From positions 62,001 to 126,000 of the forward strand of contig NZ_LZIN01000038.1 in NCBI RefSeq assembly GCF_001667375.1: a stretch of DNA of 64,000 bases. Reading direction: 5' to 3'. Shown piece after piece: positions 37,033 to 46,073 of the stretch. The DNA comes from Mycolicibacter sinensis. GTDB taxonomy: Bacteria; Actinomycetota; Actinomycetes; Mycobacteriales; Mycobacteriaceae. The notes beneath the pieces are model-generated. The model was not told the DNA's origin. It was given only the letters and a program-made list of their open reading frames with translations, and did no database searches. The stretch's first letter is position 1; each line of letters opens with the position of its first letter. Both the position numbers and the translations under genes were made by a program.

Positions 37033-38625
37033 GTGCCGGAAACGTCATACGCCAAGTGTGGCGATCTCAGCCTGGCCTATCAGCTGTTCGGCGATGGGCC
37101 GATCGAGCTGGTCATCGTCGGGCCGTTCGTGACCCACGTCGAGCTGGCCTGGACCCTGCCCCAATTCAAAGCGTTCGTTGACCAGCTCGGAACCTTCTGT
37201 CGCGTTGCCTGGTTCGACAAGGCCGGGGTCGGGCTGTCGGACCCGGTGCCGAAAGTTCGCACGCTGGAGGAGCGAGCGGCCGAGGTCGAGGCGATCATGG
37301 ACACGGTCGGCTTCGGACAGGCCGTCGTGTGCGGACTGAGCGACGGTGGACCGGTCGCCATCATGTTCGCGGCAACATGGCCGACCCGAACCAGGGCGCT
37401 GATCCTGTCCGGAACAGTTCCGTATTGGGGCTTCGAGGACTGGGACGACTTGGATCGAGACCCGGCCGAGCTGCGGGCGCGCTTCCTTGCCGAGCTGGGT
37501 GAGGACTACACGCCCTCGATCGATCAGCTCGCCCGCTTCCAGCAAGCCGGCCGCACGGTGCGCTCCGGGTGGGGAAACGGCGAGACAGCCAGCATCAGTT
37601 CGCCATCGGTCCGGTCGCTACGCCAGCTCGCGATGTGCGAGCGCATGTGTGCGAGCCCGGGAATGGCGCGGGCCTCCTTTGAAGCGGCGTTTCTGATCGA
37701 CGTGCGGCCGATCCTGCCGACGCTCACCGCGCCGACCCTGGTCATCCATGCCCGCGAGGACAACGCGGTGCCGGTTCAGGGCGGCCGGTATCTCGCCGCA
37801 CATATCCCCGGAGCGCGATACCTGGAGGTCGAGGGTGTGGACCACGCACCCTTTCTGACCGAGCCGGACAGGATCCTGGCGGAGGTCGAAGAGTTTCTCA
37901 CCGGTGGCCATGCCGCGCCGGCACAGTCACATCGCGCGTTGCGCACCGTGTTGTTCACCGACATCGTCGCTTCGACGCAACACGCCGCGGCGACCGGCGA
38001 CGAGCGGTGGCGAGCGGTGCTGCAGCGCTTTGGTGAAATCACCGCCGAACTCACGGAACGATTCAGCGGCACGGTGGTGAAGAGCACCGGCGACGGTCAC
38101 CTCGCCACGTTCGACGGCCCGACGCAGGCGATCCGCTGCGCCGAGGCGTTGCAGACCGACGCCGACGCACTGGGCATCGAGATCCGGGTCGGTATCCACA
38201 CCGGTGAATGCGAACTGATCGACAACGACATCGCCGGGATGGCCGTGCACATCGCGGCGCGGATCGTCGGCCAGGCCGGCGCGGGCGAGATTCTGGTGTC
38301 GCGCACCGTGCGCGATCTCGTCGTCGGCTCGGGCACGGGCTTCGAGGACCGCGGTAGCGTCGAGCTTCGCGGCGTTCCCGGCACCTGGCAACTCCTTGCC
38401 ATCGATCGCAACGGCCCGGCGGCCGGATCAGTCGAGGCCGAACTGGCCTCAACGCCGACCCCCGGCCCGCAGGCCTCGATGCGCCGCTCGGACCGGGCCG
38501 TAGCCGTGATGGCACGGCAGACACCATGGATCCTGCGTGGGGCAGCCCGTATCGCTCTGACCACCCGCCGCAGATCGAAGCCCCGGCACGTCGAGCCGCG
38601 GCGGGATGTGTCAAAGATTACGTAA
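37033..38625 (+). CDS. Alpha/beta hydrolase fused to class III adenylate/guanylate cyclase
   Basis: A 530-residue two-domain protein. Residues 1-295 form an alpha/beta hydrolase with nucleophile Ser103 in CGLSDGG, an acid in HAREDNAVPV and His in GVDHAPFL, so the triad is complete. Residues ~300-460 form a class III cyclase domain that makes cyclic nucleotide: metal aspartates Asp310 (VLFTDIVAST) and Asp354 (KSTGDGHL), with the preceding lysine of VVKSTGD in the purine-specifying position, and the helix AVHIAARIVGQAGAGEI. A basic Arg-rich tail follows. Mycobacteria have several such fusions, in which the hydrolase domain may sense a ligand. GTG 37033 is the start. Confidence 0.85.
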   Translation: MPETSYAKCGDLSLAYQLFGDGPIELVIVGPFVTHVELAWTLPQFKAFVDQLGTFCRVAWFDKAGVGLSDPVPKVRTLEERAAEVEAIMDTVGFGQAVVCGLSDGGPVAIMFAATWPTRTRALILSGTVPYWGFEDWDDLDRDPAELRARFLAELGEDYTPSIDQLARFQQAGRTVRSGWGNGETASISSPSVRSLRQLAMCERMCASPGMARASFEAAFLIDVRPILPTLTAPTLVIHAREDNAVPVQGGRYLAAHIPGARYLEVEGVDHAPFLTEPDRILAEVEEFLTGGHAAPAQSHRALRTVLFTDIVASTQHAAATGDERWRAVLQRFGEITAELTERFSGTVVKSTGDGHLATFDGPTQAIRCAEALQTDADALGIEIRVGIHTGECELIDNDIAGMAVHIAARIVGQAGAGEILVSRTVRDLVVGSGTGFEDRGSVELRGVPGTWQLLAIDRNGPAAGSVEAELASTPTPGPQASMRRSDRAVAVMARQTPWILRGAARIALTTRRRSKPRHVEPRRDVSKIT

Positions 38626-38758
38626 CGGTCCCGGCACCGCCCATACGCTGGGCAAACAGGTGTCGCCATTGCGCCTGACCGAGGAACGGACGACCACCCC
38701 ACCAATTTACTTCGCTAGGCTATATAAAAACGCCGAGTTGTGAAGAGAGATATCACCG

Positions 38759-39811
38759 ATGAGCACCGTTGCCGCTTATGCCGCCACGTCGCCGACCGAC
38801 CCGCTGAGCAAGACCACCATCACCCGCCGGGACCCCGGCCCGCACGACGTCGCCTTGGACATCGCTTTCGCCGGTATCTGCCACTCCGACATCCACACGG
38901 TCAAGGCCGAGTGGGGCCTCCCGCAATACCCCTTGGTCCCCGGACACGAGATCGCCGGGGTGGTGACCGCGGTCGGAGCGCAGGTCACCAAGTTCAAGGT
39001 CGGCGACCGCGTCGGCGTCGGCTGCTTCGTCGACTCCTGCCGGGAATGCCCCAGCTGCCTGGCCGGCCACGAGCAGTACTGCACCGGGGGTGGCATGGTC
39101 GGCACCTACGCCGGTGTCGGCCGGGACGGCCAGCCCACTCAGGGCGGCTACAGCGGCGCGATCGTGGTCGACGAGAACTACGTGCTGAGCATCCCGGACG
39201 AGATTCCGCTGGATGCCGCAGCGCCGCTGCTGTGCGCCGGCGTCACCACCTACTCGCCGCTGCGCCACTGGAATGTCGGCCCCGGCAAGCGAATTGCGGT
39301 CGTCGGCCTCGGCGGACTGGGTCACCTGGCCGTCAAACTGGCGGTCGCGATGGGTGCTGAGGTGACGGTGCTGTCGCAGTCGCTGAAGAAGATGGAGGAC
39401 GGGCTGCGGTTGGGCGCCGAGCACTACTACGCCACCAGCGACCCCGAGACGTTCAAGAAGCTGCGCGGCAACTTCGACGTCATCCTCAACACCGTCTCGG
39501 CGAACCTGGATCTGGGCGCGTACCTGAACCTGCTCACCCTGGACGGCACGCTGGTCGAGTTGGGCATGCCCGAGGGTTCGCTGGCGGTGCCGCCGGGCCC
39601 GCTGGTCCGGATGCGGCGCAGCGTGTCGGGGTCGTTGATCGGCGGGATCGCCGAGACCCAGGAGATGCTGAACTTCTGCGCCGAGCACGGCGTGCGCCCC
39701 GAGATCGAAGTGATCGAACCGGACTACGTGAACACCGCCTACGAGCGGGTGCTGGCCTCCGACGTGCGCTACCGCTTCGTCATCGACACCGCGTCACTGC
39801 GGCGGGTCTGA
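38759..39811 (+). CDS. adhC: Zinc-dependent NADP alcohol dehydrogenase AdhC
   Basis: A 350-residue medium-chain dehydrogenase of the cinnamyl/aldehyde reductase (CAD) branch. The catalytic zinc ligand cysteine is in GICHSD, with [12 protein letters not shown] after it. The structural zinc is held by the four cysteines of [24 protein letters not shown] binding is by [15 protein letters not shown]. It probably interconverts aldehydes and primary alcohols. ATG 38759 is preceded by GAAGAGAGA, and a TATATAAA sequence near 38720 could be the -10 element. It is the last gene of the H37Rv-like order before the accessory block. Confidence 0.9.
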   Translation: MSTVAAYAATSPTDPLSKTTITRRDPGPHDVALDIAFAGICHSDIHTVKAEWGLPQYPLVPGHEIAGVVTAVGAQVTKFKVGDRVGVGCFVDSCRECPSCLAGHEQYCTGGGMVGTYAGVGRDGQPTQGGYSGAIVVDENYVLSIPDEIPLDAAAPLLCAGVTTYSPLRHWNVGPGKRIAVVGLGGLGHLAVKLAVAMGAEVTVLSQSLKKMEDGLRLGAEHYYATSDPETFKKLRGNFDVILNTVSANLDLGAYLNLLTLDGTLVELGMPEGSLAVPPGPLVRMRRSVSGSLIGGIAETQEMLNFCAEHGVRPEIEVIEPDYVNTAYERVLASDVRYRFVIDTASLRRV

Positions 39812-39825
39812 GCCGGGCTTCCGCC

Positions 39826-41079
39826 TCAGACGTAGCGGCCCCGCCCGGCCAGCGCACCCGCCAGGATCTGCACCAGGTAGACGGCGAGCATCATCAGCCA
39901 CGGCACGGTCCAGCCGCCACTCACGTGGTGCAACAGACCGAACAGGAACGGGCCGACGCCGGCCAGCAGGTAGCCGAAGCCCTGCGCCATCCCCGACAGG
40001 CGCGCGGTGTCCTCGGCGTCGCGGGCGCGCAGCGCAATCACGGTGAGCGCCAAGGAGAACACGCTCATTCCCAGCCCCACCAGCACGCTCCACAGCAGCG
40101 GTGCGGCCGCCGGCGCGATCAGCAGACCGAGCATTCCGGCGATGCCGAGCACGCCCAGGCCGACGATCCATCCGCTTTGGCTTTGGCGGCGGGCGGCCAG
40201 CGGCGAGACGATCAGGCTGATCGGCACCGCGATCAGCGAGATCAACCCGAGCAGCAGTCCCGCGCGCGTCTCGCTTGTGCCGTTCTCGATCAGCACCTCG
40301 GGCAGCCAGCCAATCACCACGTAGGCCAGGAACGACTGGGTGCCGAAGAACAGCGTGACGGTCCAGGCCAGCTTGCTGCGCAACAGCGACCGACCCGTTG
40401 TCGCGACCGCGGGTGCGGCGGTGGCCGCCCGCTCGAATCCGCGGGCCCCCACCACCCATGCCGCCAGCGCCAGCAACGCCAGCGCACTCCATGCCCCCAG
40501 CGCCGAGCGCCAGCCTCCCAAGGCGTTGTCGAGCATCGGGGTGACCGCGGAGCCCAGTGCCCCTCCCCCTTGCAGCGCCGCGGTGTAGATACCCGTCATC
40601 AGCCCGACCCGCGCCGGAAACGACCCCCGGATGATGACCGGGATCAGCACGTTGATCAACGCGATGCCGGCGGTGGCAACCAGTGTTCCGCCGAGCATGA
40701 CGAGGGGCCCGTCGCAGACCCGGATCAGCAGTCCGGCGACGAGGGTGAGCAGCGCCGCCGAGACCGTGCGGGCCAATCCGATCCGCCGGGATAACCACGG
40801 CGCGCCCAGCCCGGCTCCGGCGAAGCACAGACCCGGCAGTGTGGTCAGCACACCCGCCCAGGTGTGCGAGACGCCTAAGGCTCCCCGCATCTCCGGGAGC
40901 AGCGGCCCCACGCTGGTGATCGCAGGGCGCAGGTTCAGCGCGGTCAAGACCACCGCGACAGTCAGCAGTGCACCGCCGGCCGCCACCGTCGCCGGCCGGA
41001 ATTCGGCGGCGCCTTCGAGTTCCAGTTGGAGGTCATGCTCGTACTGGTCGCGTGTTGCGTGGCGGGCGGTGCGGGTCAC
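39826..41079 (-). CDS. MFS transporter of the CynX/NimT type
   Basis: A 417-residue protein with twelve hydrophobic helices after a polar N-terminus of about 28 residues. The pattern LNLRPAITSVGPLLPEMRGALGVSHTWAGVLTTLPGLCFAGAGLGAPWLSRR is typical of the cyanate permease (CynX) and 2-nitroimidazole transporter (NimT) group. The substrate is unknown. The gene is divergent from the GntR regulator, with only 48 bases between starts and a palindrome in the middle, so the regulator probably controls it. Confidence 0.82.
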   Translation of the reverse strand: MTRTARHATRDQYEHDLQLELEGAAEFRPATVAAGGALLTVAVVLTALNLRPAITSVGPLLPEMRGALGVSHTWAGVLTTLPGLCFAGAGLGAPWLSRRIGLARTVSAALLTLVAGLLIRVCDGPLVMLGGTLVATAGIALINVLIPVIIRGSFPARVGLMTGIYTAALQGGGALGSAVTPMLDNALGGWRSALGAWSALALLALAAWVVGARGFERAATAAPAVATTGRSLLRSKLAWTVTLFFGTQSFLAYVVIGWLPEVLIENGTSETRAGLLLGLISLIAVPISLIVSPLAARRQSQSGWIVGLGVLGIAGMLGLLIAPAAAPLLWSVLVGLGMSVFSLALTVIALRARDAEDTARLSGMAQGFGYLLAGVGPFLFGLLHHVSGGWTVPWLMMLAVYLVQILAGALAGRGRYV

Positions 41080-41097
41080 CTAAAATAGGTTCGCATA

Positions 41098-41114
41098 CAT
41101 CCCATGATTGGATG
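41098..41114. promoter_or_regulatory. Candidate GntR operator between mfs and gntR genes
   Basis: CATCC and GGATG form perfect 5-base arms around CATGATT, centred in the 48-base gap between the divergent starts. A TAAAAT element (41081-41086) next to it could be a -10. FadR-type GntR regulators often bind such short palindromes over their own promoter. Confidence 0.45.
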
Positions 41115-41127
41115 AACGGAGGATGCT

Positions 41128-41802
41128 GTGCCGTTGGTCACCACCCGCCGCACCGGTTTGGTAGATCAGGTGATCGAGCAGCTTCGCGCCTCGGTGACCG
41201 GCGGGGAATGGCCGGTCGATTCACGAATCCCCCCCGAGCAAGAGCTCGCCGACGCGCTCGGCGTCGGCCGCAACACCGTGCGTGAGGCGGTCCGGGCGCT
41301 GGCCCACAGCGGCATCCTGGAAGTCCGCCAAGGCGACGGGACCTACGTGCGCGCCACCAGCGAGGTGTCCGGCGCCGTGCGCCGGTTGTGCGGCTCAGCG
41401 CTGCGCGACGTGCTGCAGGTGCGGCGTTGCTTGGAGGTGGAGGGGGCCCGGCTGGCCGCGGTCGCCCGCACCGACGACGACCTGGCCGCGTTGCGCGCCC
41501 TGTTGGAGCGCCGCGACGGCCACCAGCAGCAGGGCCAACAGGAGGACTTCGTTCGGTCGGACACCGATTTTCATCTCGCGGTGGTCCGCTGCTCGCACAA
41601 TCCGGTGTTGACCGAGCTGTACTGCGGGCTCACCGATGTGGTCATGGCCAGCGTGGCCACCACCAGCGCGAAACCGGTGCACTCAGACCAGATTCGGCAT
41701 CGGGGCCTGGTGGAGGCGATCGCCGCCGGCGACGTCGAGGCGGCCGGACGCGAGGCCGGCGGATTCCTCGATGAGCTGTTGAACCGGCTGCCGCCAAGTT
41801 GA
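41128..41802 (+). CDS. GntR-family (FadR subfamily) transcriptional regulator
   Basis: A 224-residue regulator. The N-terminal winged helix-turn-helix spans residues ~10-75 (WPVDSRIPPEQELADALGVGRNTVREAVRALAHSGILEVRQGDGTYV). The C-terminal all-helical FCD effector domain has the metal-binding-like residues Asp in TDFHLAV and histidines in CSHNPVL and IRHRGLVEAI. FadR-type regulators usually respond to a carboxylate. GTG 41128 follows a strong ACGGAGGA site. It is divergent from the MFS transporter. Confidence 0.88.
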   Translation: MPLVTTRRTGLVDQVIEQLRASVTGGEWPVDSRIPPEQELADALGVGRNTVREAVRALAHSGILEVRQGDGTYVRATSEVSGAVRRLCGSALRDVLQVRRCLEVEGARLAAVARTDDDLAALRALLERRDGHQQQGQQEDFVRSDTDFHLAVVRCSHNPVLTELYCGLTDVVMASVATTSAKPVHSDQIRHRGLVEAIAAGDVEAAGREAGGFLDELLNRLPPS

Positions 41803-41807
41803 GTCGC

Positions 41808-42221
41808 TCAGGTGCGCCGAATTCCCAACACCCGCAGTAATTCCGGCCGGCGCAGGATGAGCGCGATCCACGTCAGCACGCCGACATACACCCCGGACAA
41901 CACGAAGCCCGCCAGCGGCTTGTCGGCATGCAGGTTCATGGTCACCGCCCCACCGAGGTAGGCGGTGAGGCCAAGGGCGCCCAGCACGGCGGTGCGCGGA
42001 ATCAGGAAGACGATCAGACATACCAGCAGGACCCAGCCGATAACCGCGGTCTTGTCCGGGGAGAAGCCGAGCGCTTCGGTGCCTTCGCGGGCGAAGGACA
42101 CACCGAGGATCTTTGGGATGGCATCGAACGCAAAGAACAACCCGAGCAGGGCGGTGATCGCGGCTCCGGCGAACCACGCTCGGGAACGCTTGCGGCGGTC
42201 GGTGTTTGGCGTCGTCGTCAT
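41808..42221 (-). CDS. DoxX-family membrane protein
   Basis: A 137-residue protein with four membrane helices (AWFAGAAITALLGLFFAFDAIPKIL, AVIGWVLLVCLIVFLIP, VLGALGLTAYLGGAVTMNL, VLSGVYVGVLTWIALIL). It matches the DoxX-like fold, whose members have been tied to redox or sulfur stress, but no activity can be given. The ATG at 42221 overlaps the stop of the MFS gene upstream (ATGA), so both are made from one mRNA. The protein ends 6 bases from the convergent gntR stop. Confidence 0.75.
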   Translation of the reverse strand: MTTTPNTDRRKRSRAWFAGAAITALLGLFFAFDAIPKILGVSFAREGTEALGFSPDKTAVIGWVLLVCLIVFLIPRTAVLGALGLTAYLGGAVTMNLHADKPLAGFVLSGVYVGVLTWIALILRRPELLRVLGIRRT

Positions 42222-43462
42222 CTCGCACTCCTGGGACTCGAAGGTAATGGTGAGGGTTCGCGGGCGGGGAGGAATATCGCGGTGTAGCCGAACAGCAGCA
42301 CCGCGGTAGCCACCAACAACACCAGCGCGACGGTGTAATTGTTGTGCACCGGGTCATATGTCGCACCCATCACCAGCGGCGGGAAGTAGCCACCCAAGCC
42401 GCCGATCGCTGCCACGATCCCGGTGACCGAACCGATCGAACCGGCCGGGGCGCGACGCGACACCCATGCGAACACCCCGCCGGTGCCGATACCGAGCGCG
42501 ACGGCCAGCGGAATGAAGGTCAAGCCCGTCCACAGGTCCGCCGGCGGGCGGAAGACCGCGATGAGCGTCTGCGCGGCAACACCGGCCAACGCGGCCAGCA
42601 CGACGTACTTAGGCACGATGTGGTCGGCCAGTATCCCGCCGAGCAGGCGTGCCAGCACCGCCGCCAAGGCAAAGGCCGCGGTGCGTTCACCGGCGCCGAC
42701 CCGCGAGAAGTCGTAGATGGTCTTGGTATAGATGGGCAAGTAGTTGCAGAACGCGACGAACCCACCGAACACCAACGCGTAGAGGATCGACATCTGCCAA
42801 GTCACCCGCAATTTCGCGGCGGCCTTCAGCTTGGGCAGCACGCTCGCCGTGTTCGGCACGAATCGCGGGCCGTTGCGTAGCACCGCGGCGCACAGCAGTG
42901 CAGTTGCCGCCAGCGCCACCGCCACGATCGCGTGGGTGGTGAACAGGCCGAACGACTTGGCGAACCGCGGGGTGAAGAATGCCGAGGCCGCGGTTCCGGC
43001 CATTCCCATGCCGAACAGCCCGGTGGCGAAGCCGCGACGTTCCGGAGCAAACCAGTTGTTGGCGAACGGGATTCCGATGGCGAACACCGTTCCGGCCACG
43101 CCCAGGAAGAATCCGGCCACCACCATCATCGGGTAAGAACCGATCTGCGCCGCATAGCCGACCACGAGCACCGGGACGATCGAGGCCAGCGAAACCCCGA
43201 TGAACATGGTGCGGCCCCCGAAGCGGTCGGTCATCAGTCCGGTGACGATCCGGCCCAGCGCCCCAACCAAGATCGGGGTGGCAACCATCAGTGCCTGCTG
43301 GTTGGCGCTGAGCGACATCTGGATGGCGTACTGCGTCGACAGCGGGCCGACCAGATTCCACGCCCAAAAGCAGATCACCGAGACCCAGGTGGCCAGGACC
43401 AGTTGCACGCCCGGACGAGCGCCGGCGTCGGGTCGATCAACGCTCCTCACCGGAACATGCAA
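42218..43462 (-). CDS. MFS transporter, nitrate/nitrite porter-like (NNP/NarK group)
   Basis: A 414-residue twelve-helix transporter. The segment GVAGTVFAIGIPFANNWFAPERRGFATGLFGMGMAGTAAS resembles the nitrate signature region of the NNP family, and an arginine-bearing helix (GALGRIVTGLMTDRFGGR) precedes it. The true substrate could be another anion. It is coupled to a DoxX gene downstream and follows the glxA-type regulator on the same strand, but a strong terminator lies between them, so it is a separate unit. Confidence 0.72.
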   Translation of the reverse strand: MHVPVRSVDRPDAGARPGVQLVLATWVSVICFWAWNLVGPLSTQYAIQMSLSANQQALMVATPILVGALGRIVTGLMTDRFGGRTMFIGVSLASIVPVLVVGYAAQIGSYPMMVVAGFFLGVAGTVFAIGIPFANNWFAPERRGFATGLFGMGMAGTAASAFFTPRFAKSFGLFTTHAIVAVALAATALLCAAVLRNGPRFVPNTASVLPKLKAAAKLRVTWQMSILYALVFGGFVAFCNYLPIYTKTIYDFSRVGAGERTAAFALAAVLARLLGGILADHIVPKYVVLAALAGVAAQTLIAVFRPPADLWTGLTFIPLAVALGIGTGGVFAWVSRRAPAGSIGSVTGIVAAIGGLGGYFPPLVMGATYDPVHNNYTVALVLLVATAVLLFGYTAIFLPAREPSPLPSSPRSAR

Positions 43463-43495
43463 ACACCGCCAGGCCCGGAAGGCTCGTCATTCGCC

Positions 43496-43519
43496 CAAAA
43501 AGCCGGCGCGCAGGCCGGC
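43496..43519 (-). terminator. Rho-independent terminator after the GlxA-type regulator gene
   Basis: On the minus strand a GCCGGC-N6-GCCGGC hairpin (43519-43502) is followed directly by a run of five to six T (plus-strand A-run 43496-43501). It starts 3 bases after the regulator stop. T-runs of this kind are uncommon in mycobacteria. Confidence 0.75.
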
Positions 43520-43521
43520 GT

Positions 43522-44514
43522 TCAGCCGCGCAGGGCGGTGCGGAATCGGTCTCGGTAGGCCTTCGGCGAGACGCCGAGGTGATCGAAGAACACCCGCCGC
43601 AGAGTTTCGGTGCTGCCGAAACCCGCCAGCCGTGCGGCGTCGGTGACGCTGTGGCCTGCGTCCAGGGCGGCCCGCGCGGCGTCGACTCGAACCTTTTCGA
43701 CGTAGTCGGCCGGAGTCATCCCCAGCTCGGATCGAAACAACCGGGTCAGCTGCCGCGTACTGAGACAGGCCCGGGTGGCGAGGACGCTCACCCGGTGGTC
43801 CGCGCCGGGGTCGGCGGCGATCGCGTCGGTAACCGCTCGCAGCGCCGACTGCGGGGCCGGGTCGGCCTCGACCAGTGTGGAGAATTGCGATTGCCCGCCG
43901 GCGCGCTTGAGATAGACCACCAGCCACCGGGCCACGGCCCGGACCAGCTCGGCGCCATGGTCGATCTCGACCAGCGCCAGCGCCAGGTCGATACCCGAGG
44001 ACACCCCCGCCGAGGTGAACACCTCGCCGTCGCGGACGAAGATCGCGTCCGGCTCGACGGTGACCTCGGGGAAGGCGCGAGCGAACAACCGGACGTCATG
44101 CCAGTGGGTGGTGGCGCGGCGGCCGTTCAGCAGACCGGCTTGCGCGAGAACGAAGGATCCGGTGCAGATGGAGGCCAGCCGGCGGGTGCGGCCCGCGACG
44201 GACTTGACCGCCTGCACCAGCTCGGGGTCGATCGCACGGCGCGGCAGGTTGTCGGCGCCGGCGATCATGACGGTATCGGCGGACTCGATCGCCGCGAGGG
44301 TGTCGGTGACACCCAAGCGCGTCCCGATCGAGGTGGTGACGTCACGCCCATCCACCGAGGCGATCTTGATCCGGTAGTCGGCGCCGAACCGGTTGGCTTC
44401 GGCGAAGACCTCACCGGCTCCGGCGACATCCAACATCGTCACGTCGTCGAAGACGACGATCACTACTACGCGCGATGGCGCGCTGGCGTCAGCCACGGCT
44501 TCATTGTGTCGCAA
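43522..44514 (-). CDS. GlxA-family transcriptional regulator (DJ-1/PfpI plus AraC domains)
   Basis: A 330-residue regulator. The N-terminal DJ-1/PfpI-like domain (VVVIVVFDDVTMLDVAGAGEVF to about residue 190) has the nucleophile-elbow cysteine in LASICTGSFVLA, normally a ligand-sensing pocket. The C-terminal AraC domain has two helix-turn-helix units, ending GFGSTETLRRVFFDHLGVSPKAYRDRF. It is divergent from the HD hydrolase-nitroreductase pair (89 bases between starts), so it likely controls those genes. GlxA-type regulators often sit beside isonitrile or nitrile-metabolising enzymes. Confidence 0.88.
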   Translation of the reverse strand: MRHNEAVADASAPSRVVVIVVFDDVTMLDVAGAGEVFAEANRFGADYRIKIASVDGRDVTTSIGTRLGVTDTLAAIESADTVMIAGADNLPRRAIDPELVQAVKSVAGRTRRLASICTGSFVLAQAGLLNGRRATTHWHDVRLFARAFPEVTVEPDAIFVRDGEVFTSAGVSSGIDLALALVEIDHGAELVRAVARWLVVYLKRAGGQSQFSTLVEADPAPQSALRAVTDAIAADPGADHRVSVLATRACLSTRQLTRLFRSELGMTPADYVEKVRVDAARAALDAGHSVTDAARLAGFGSTETLRRVFFDHLGVSPKAYRDRFRTALRG

Positions 44515-44603
44515 TCTGAGGTTTTGACGGCTCGATCACACCGCGTGGACCGAGCATATCGGCGGCAGGCTGGTTTCTGTTCGACCAACCAAGGAGACCG
44601 ACT

Positions 44604-45254
44604 GTGACCATTCAGCGGATCGAGACCATCGCTGACGTCGTCATACCCGACACGCCGCTCGCCCGCGAGGCGACCGAGTTCATTCGCAGCGCCGAGGACG
44701 ATGTGCTCTTCCACCACTCCCGACGGGTGTATCTGTTCGGCGCGCTGCACGGTCGCCGGTCGGGGCGACAACCAGATCTGGAACTGCTCTATGTGGCGGC
44801 GATGTTCCACGACTTCGGTCTCACCCCGCGTTACCGGAATTCCACCCAGCGTTTCGAGATCGACGGTGCCGATGCCGCACGCGAGTTCCTGGTGGACCGC
44901 GGCATAGCGCAGTCCGACGCCGATCGGGTGTGGCTCGGCATCGCGCTACACACGACTCCGGAGATCACCGGACGTCTCGACACCGAAACACACTTGCTCG
45001 CAGCGGGTGTCAAGACCGATGTGGTCGGTGTGGGCCGGGCGGATCTGGACGCGGCGCACATCGACGCGGTGGTCGCCGCCCATCCGCGCCCCGACTTCAA
45101 GAACCGCATTCTGGCGGCGTTCCACAACGGCATGCAGCATCGTCCGGAGACCACGTTCGGGACGATGAACGACGACATACTGGCCCATTTCGACCCGACG
45201 TTCCAGCGCGGCAACCTGGTCGAAGCCATTCTCAACAGCCCATGGCCCGAATAG
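44604..45254 (+). CDS. HD-domain hydrolase, cyanamide hydratase-like
   Basis: A 216-residue HD-fold metal protein. The metal residues are in VLFHHSRRVYLF (first histidine), AMFHDFGL (the His-Asp pair) and a later aspartate. The sequence RFEIDGADAAREFLVDRGI that follows HD is characteristic of the branch containing fungal and bacterial cyanamide hydratases, which convert cyanamide to urea. The assignment to cyanamide is only by resemblance. ATG or GTG choice is clear: it follows AAGGAGA. The nitroreductase gene begins 17 bases downstream. A GlxA regulator is divergent. Confidence 0.75.
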   Translation: MTIQRIETIADVVIPDTPLAREATEFIRSAEDDVLFHHSRRVYLFGALHGRRSGRQPDLELLYVAAMFHDFGLTPRYRNSTQRFEIDGADAAREFLVDRGIAQSDADRVWLGIALHTTPEITGRLDTETHLLAAGVKTDVVGVGRADLDAAHIDAVVAAHPRPDFKNRILAAFHNGMQHRPETTFGTMNDDILAHFDPTFQRGNLVEAILNSPWPE

Positions 45255-45271
45255 TGGAAAGGAGCAGGCAC

Positions 45272-45973
45272 ATGGAGATCCACGAAGCGCTGTACACCAC
45301 CAGGATGATGCGGCGGCTGCGGCCCGATCCGATTCCGCTGAACACCCAGGCCCGCATCCTCGATGCCGCGGTGCGCGCCCCCAACGGCGGCAACACCCAA
45401 CGCTGGCACTTCCTCGCCGTCGACGACCCGGAACTCAAACGCGCGCTGGCCCAGCTGTTCCGGGAGGCCCGCGCCGTCGAATACGAGAGGTTCGCGGGCG
45501 GGACGGGGCCGATGGTCGCGCCGGCGCCCGGCGCGGATCCGACCCAGCATGCCGAGACCATGCGCCGAATCAAGGGCTCCGGTGACTACCTTGCCGACCA
45601 CTTCGAAGACGTTCCGCTGCTGCTGTTCGTCTTCGCCATCGACGACCTCGGCGGCGCCAACATCTACCCGGCGATCTGGAGTGCGTTGCTGGCCGCCCGC
45701 GCCGAGGGTGTCGGCGGGGTGATGACGATGGTGCTCCGCAACGTCGAGGACCGCGTCAGTGAGATGTTGGGTGTGCCGCTTGCCGAGGGCTGGAAGATGT
45801 CGGCAATGCTGGCACTGGGCTACCCCCGAGGTAAATGGGGTGTCGCTGCCAATCGGCTTCCCGTGCAGGAGGTTTCATCACGAAACCGCTGGGGTGCACC
45901 CTTCGGCGTCGAGGTCCCGCAGCCGCTGTGGCCGCACGACTACTTGGCGCCCGACCTGGCCACGGTCGGTTGA
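45272..45973 (+). CDS. Nitroreductase-family FMN oxidoreductase
   Basis: A 233-residue flavoprotein. The FMN phosphate contact is in the N-terminal TTRMMRRLRPDPIP, then AAVRAPNGGNTQRWHFLAV, and the C-terminal GVGGVMTM and ALGYPRGKWG contacts are present. Such enzymes use NAD(P)H to reduce nitro groups, quinones or other electrophiles. ATG 45272 is preceded by GGAAAGGAG, and the long open frame upstream lies inside the HD gene. It forms an operon with the HD hydrolase under probable GlxA control. Confidence 0.87.
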   Translation: MEIHEALYTTRMMRRLRPDPIPLNTQARILDAAVRAPNGGNTQRWHFLAVDDPELKRALAQLFREARAVEYERFAGGTGPMVAPAPGADPTQHAETMRRIKGSGDYLADHFEDVPLLLFVFAIDDLGGANIYPAIWSALLAARAEGVGGVMTMVLRNVEDRVSEMLGVPLAEGWKMSAMLALGYPRGKWGVAANRLPVQEVSSRNRWGAPFGVEVPQPLWPHDYLAPDLATVG

Positions 45974-46073
45974 GACTCGGGCGGCGGCCTGCTACATGAC
46001 GTGGCGATCCGGATTATGCAACCGCTACCGCGGGATCGCAGCGCGAATCACTGGAGACAGGCTGCGCGTTCTA

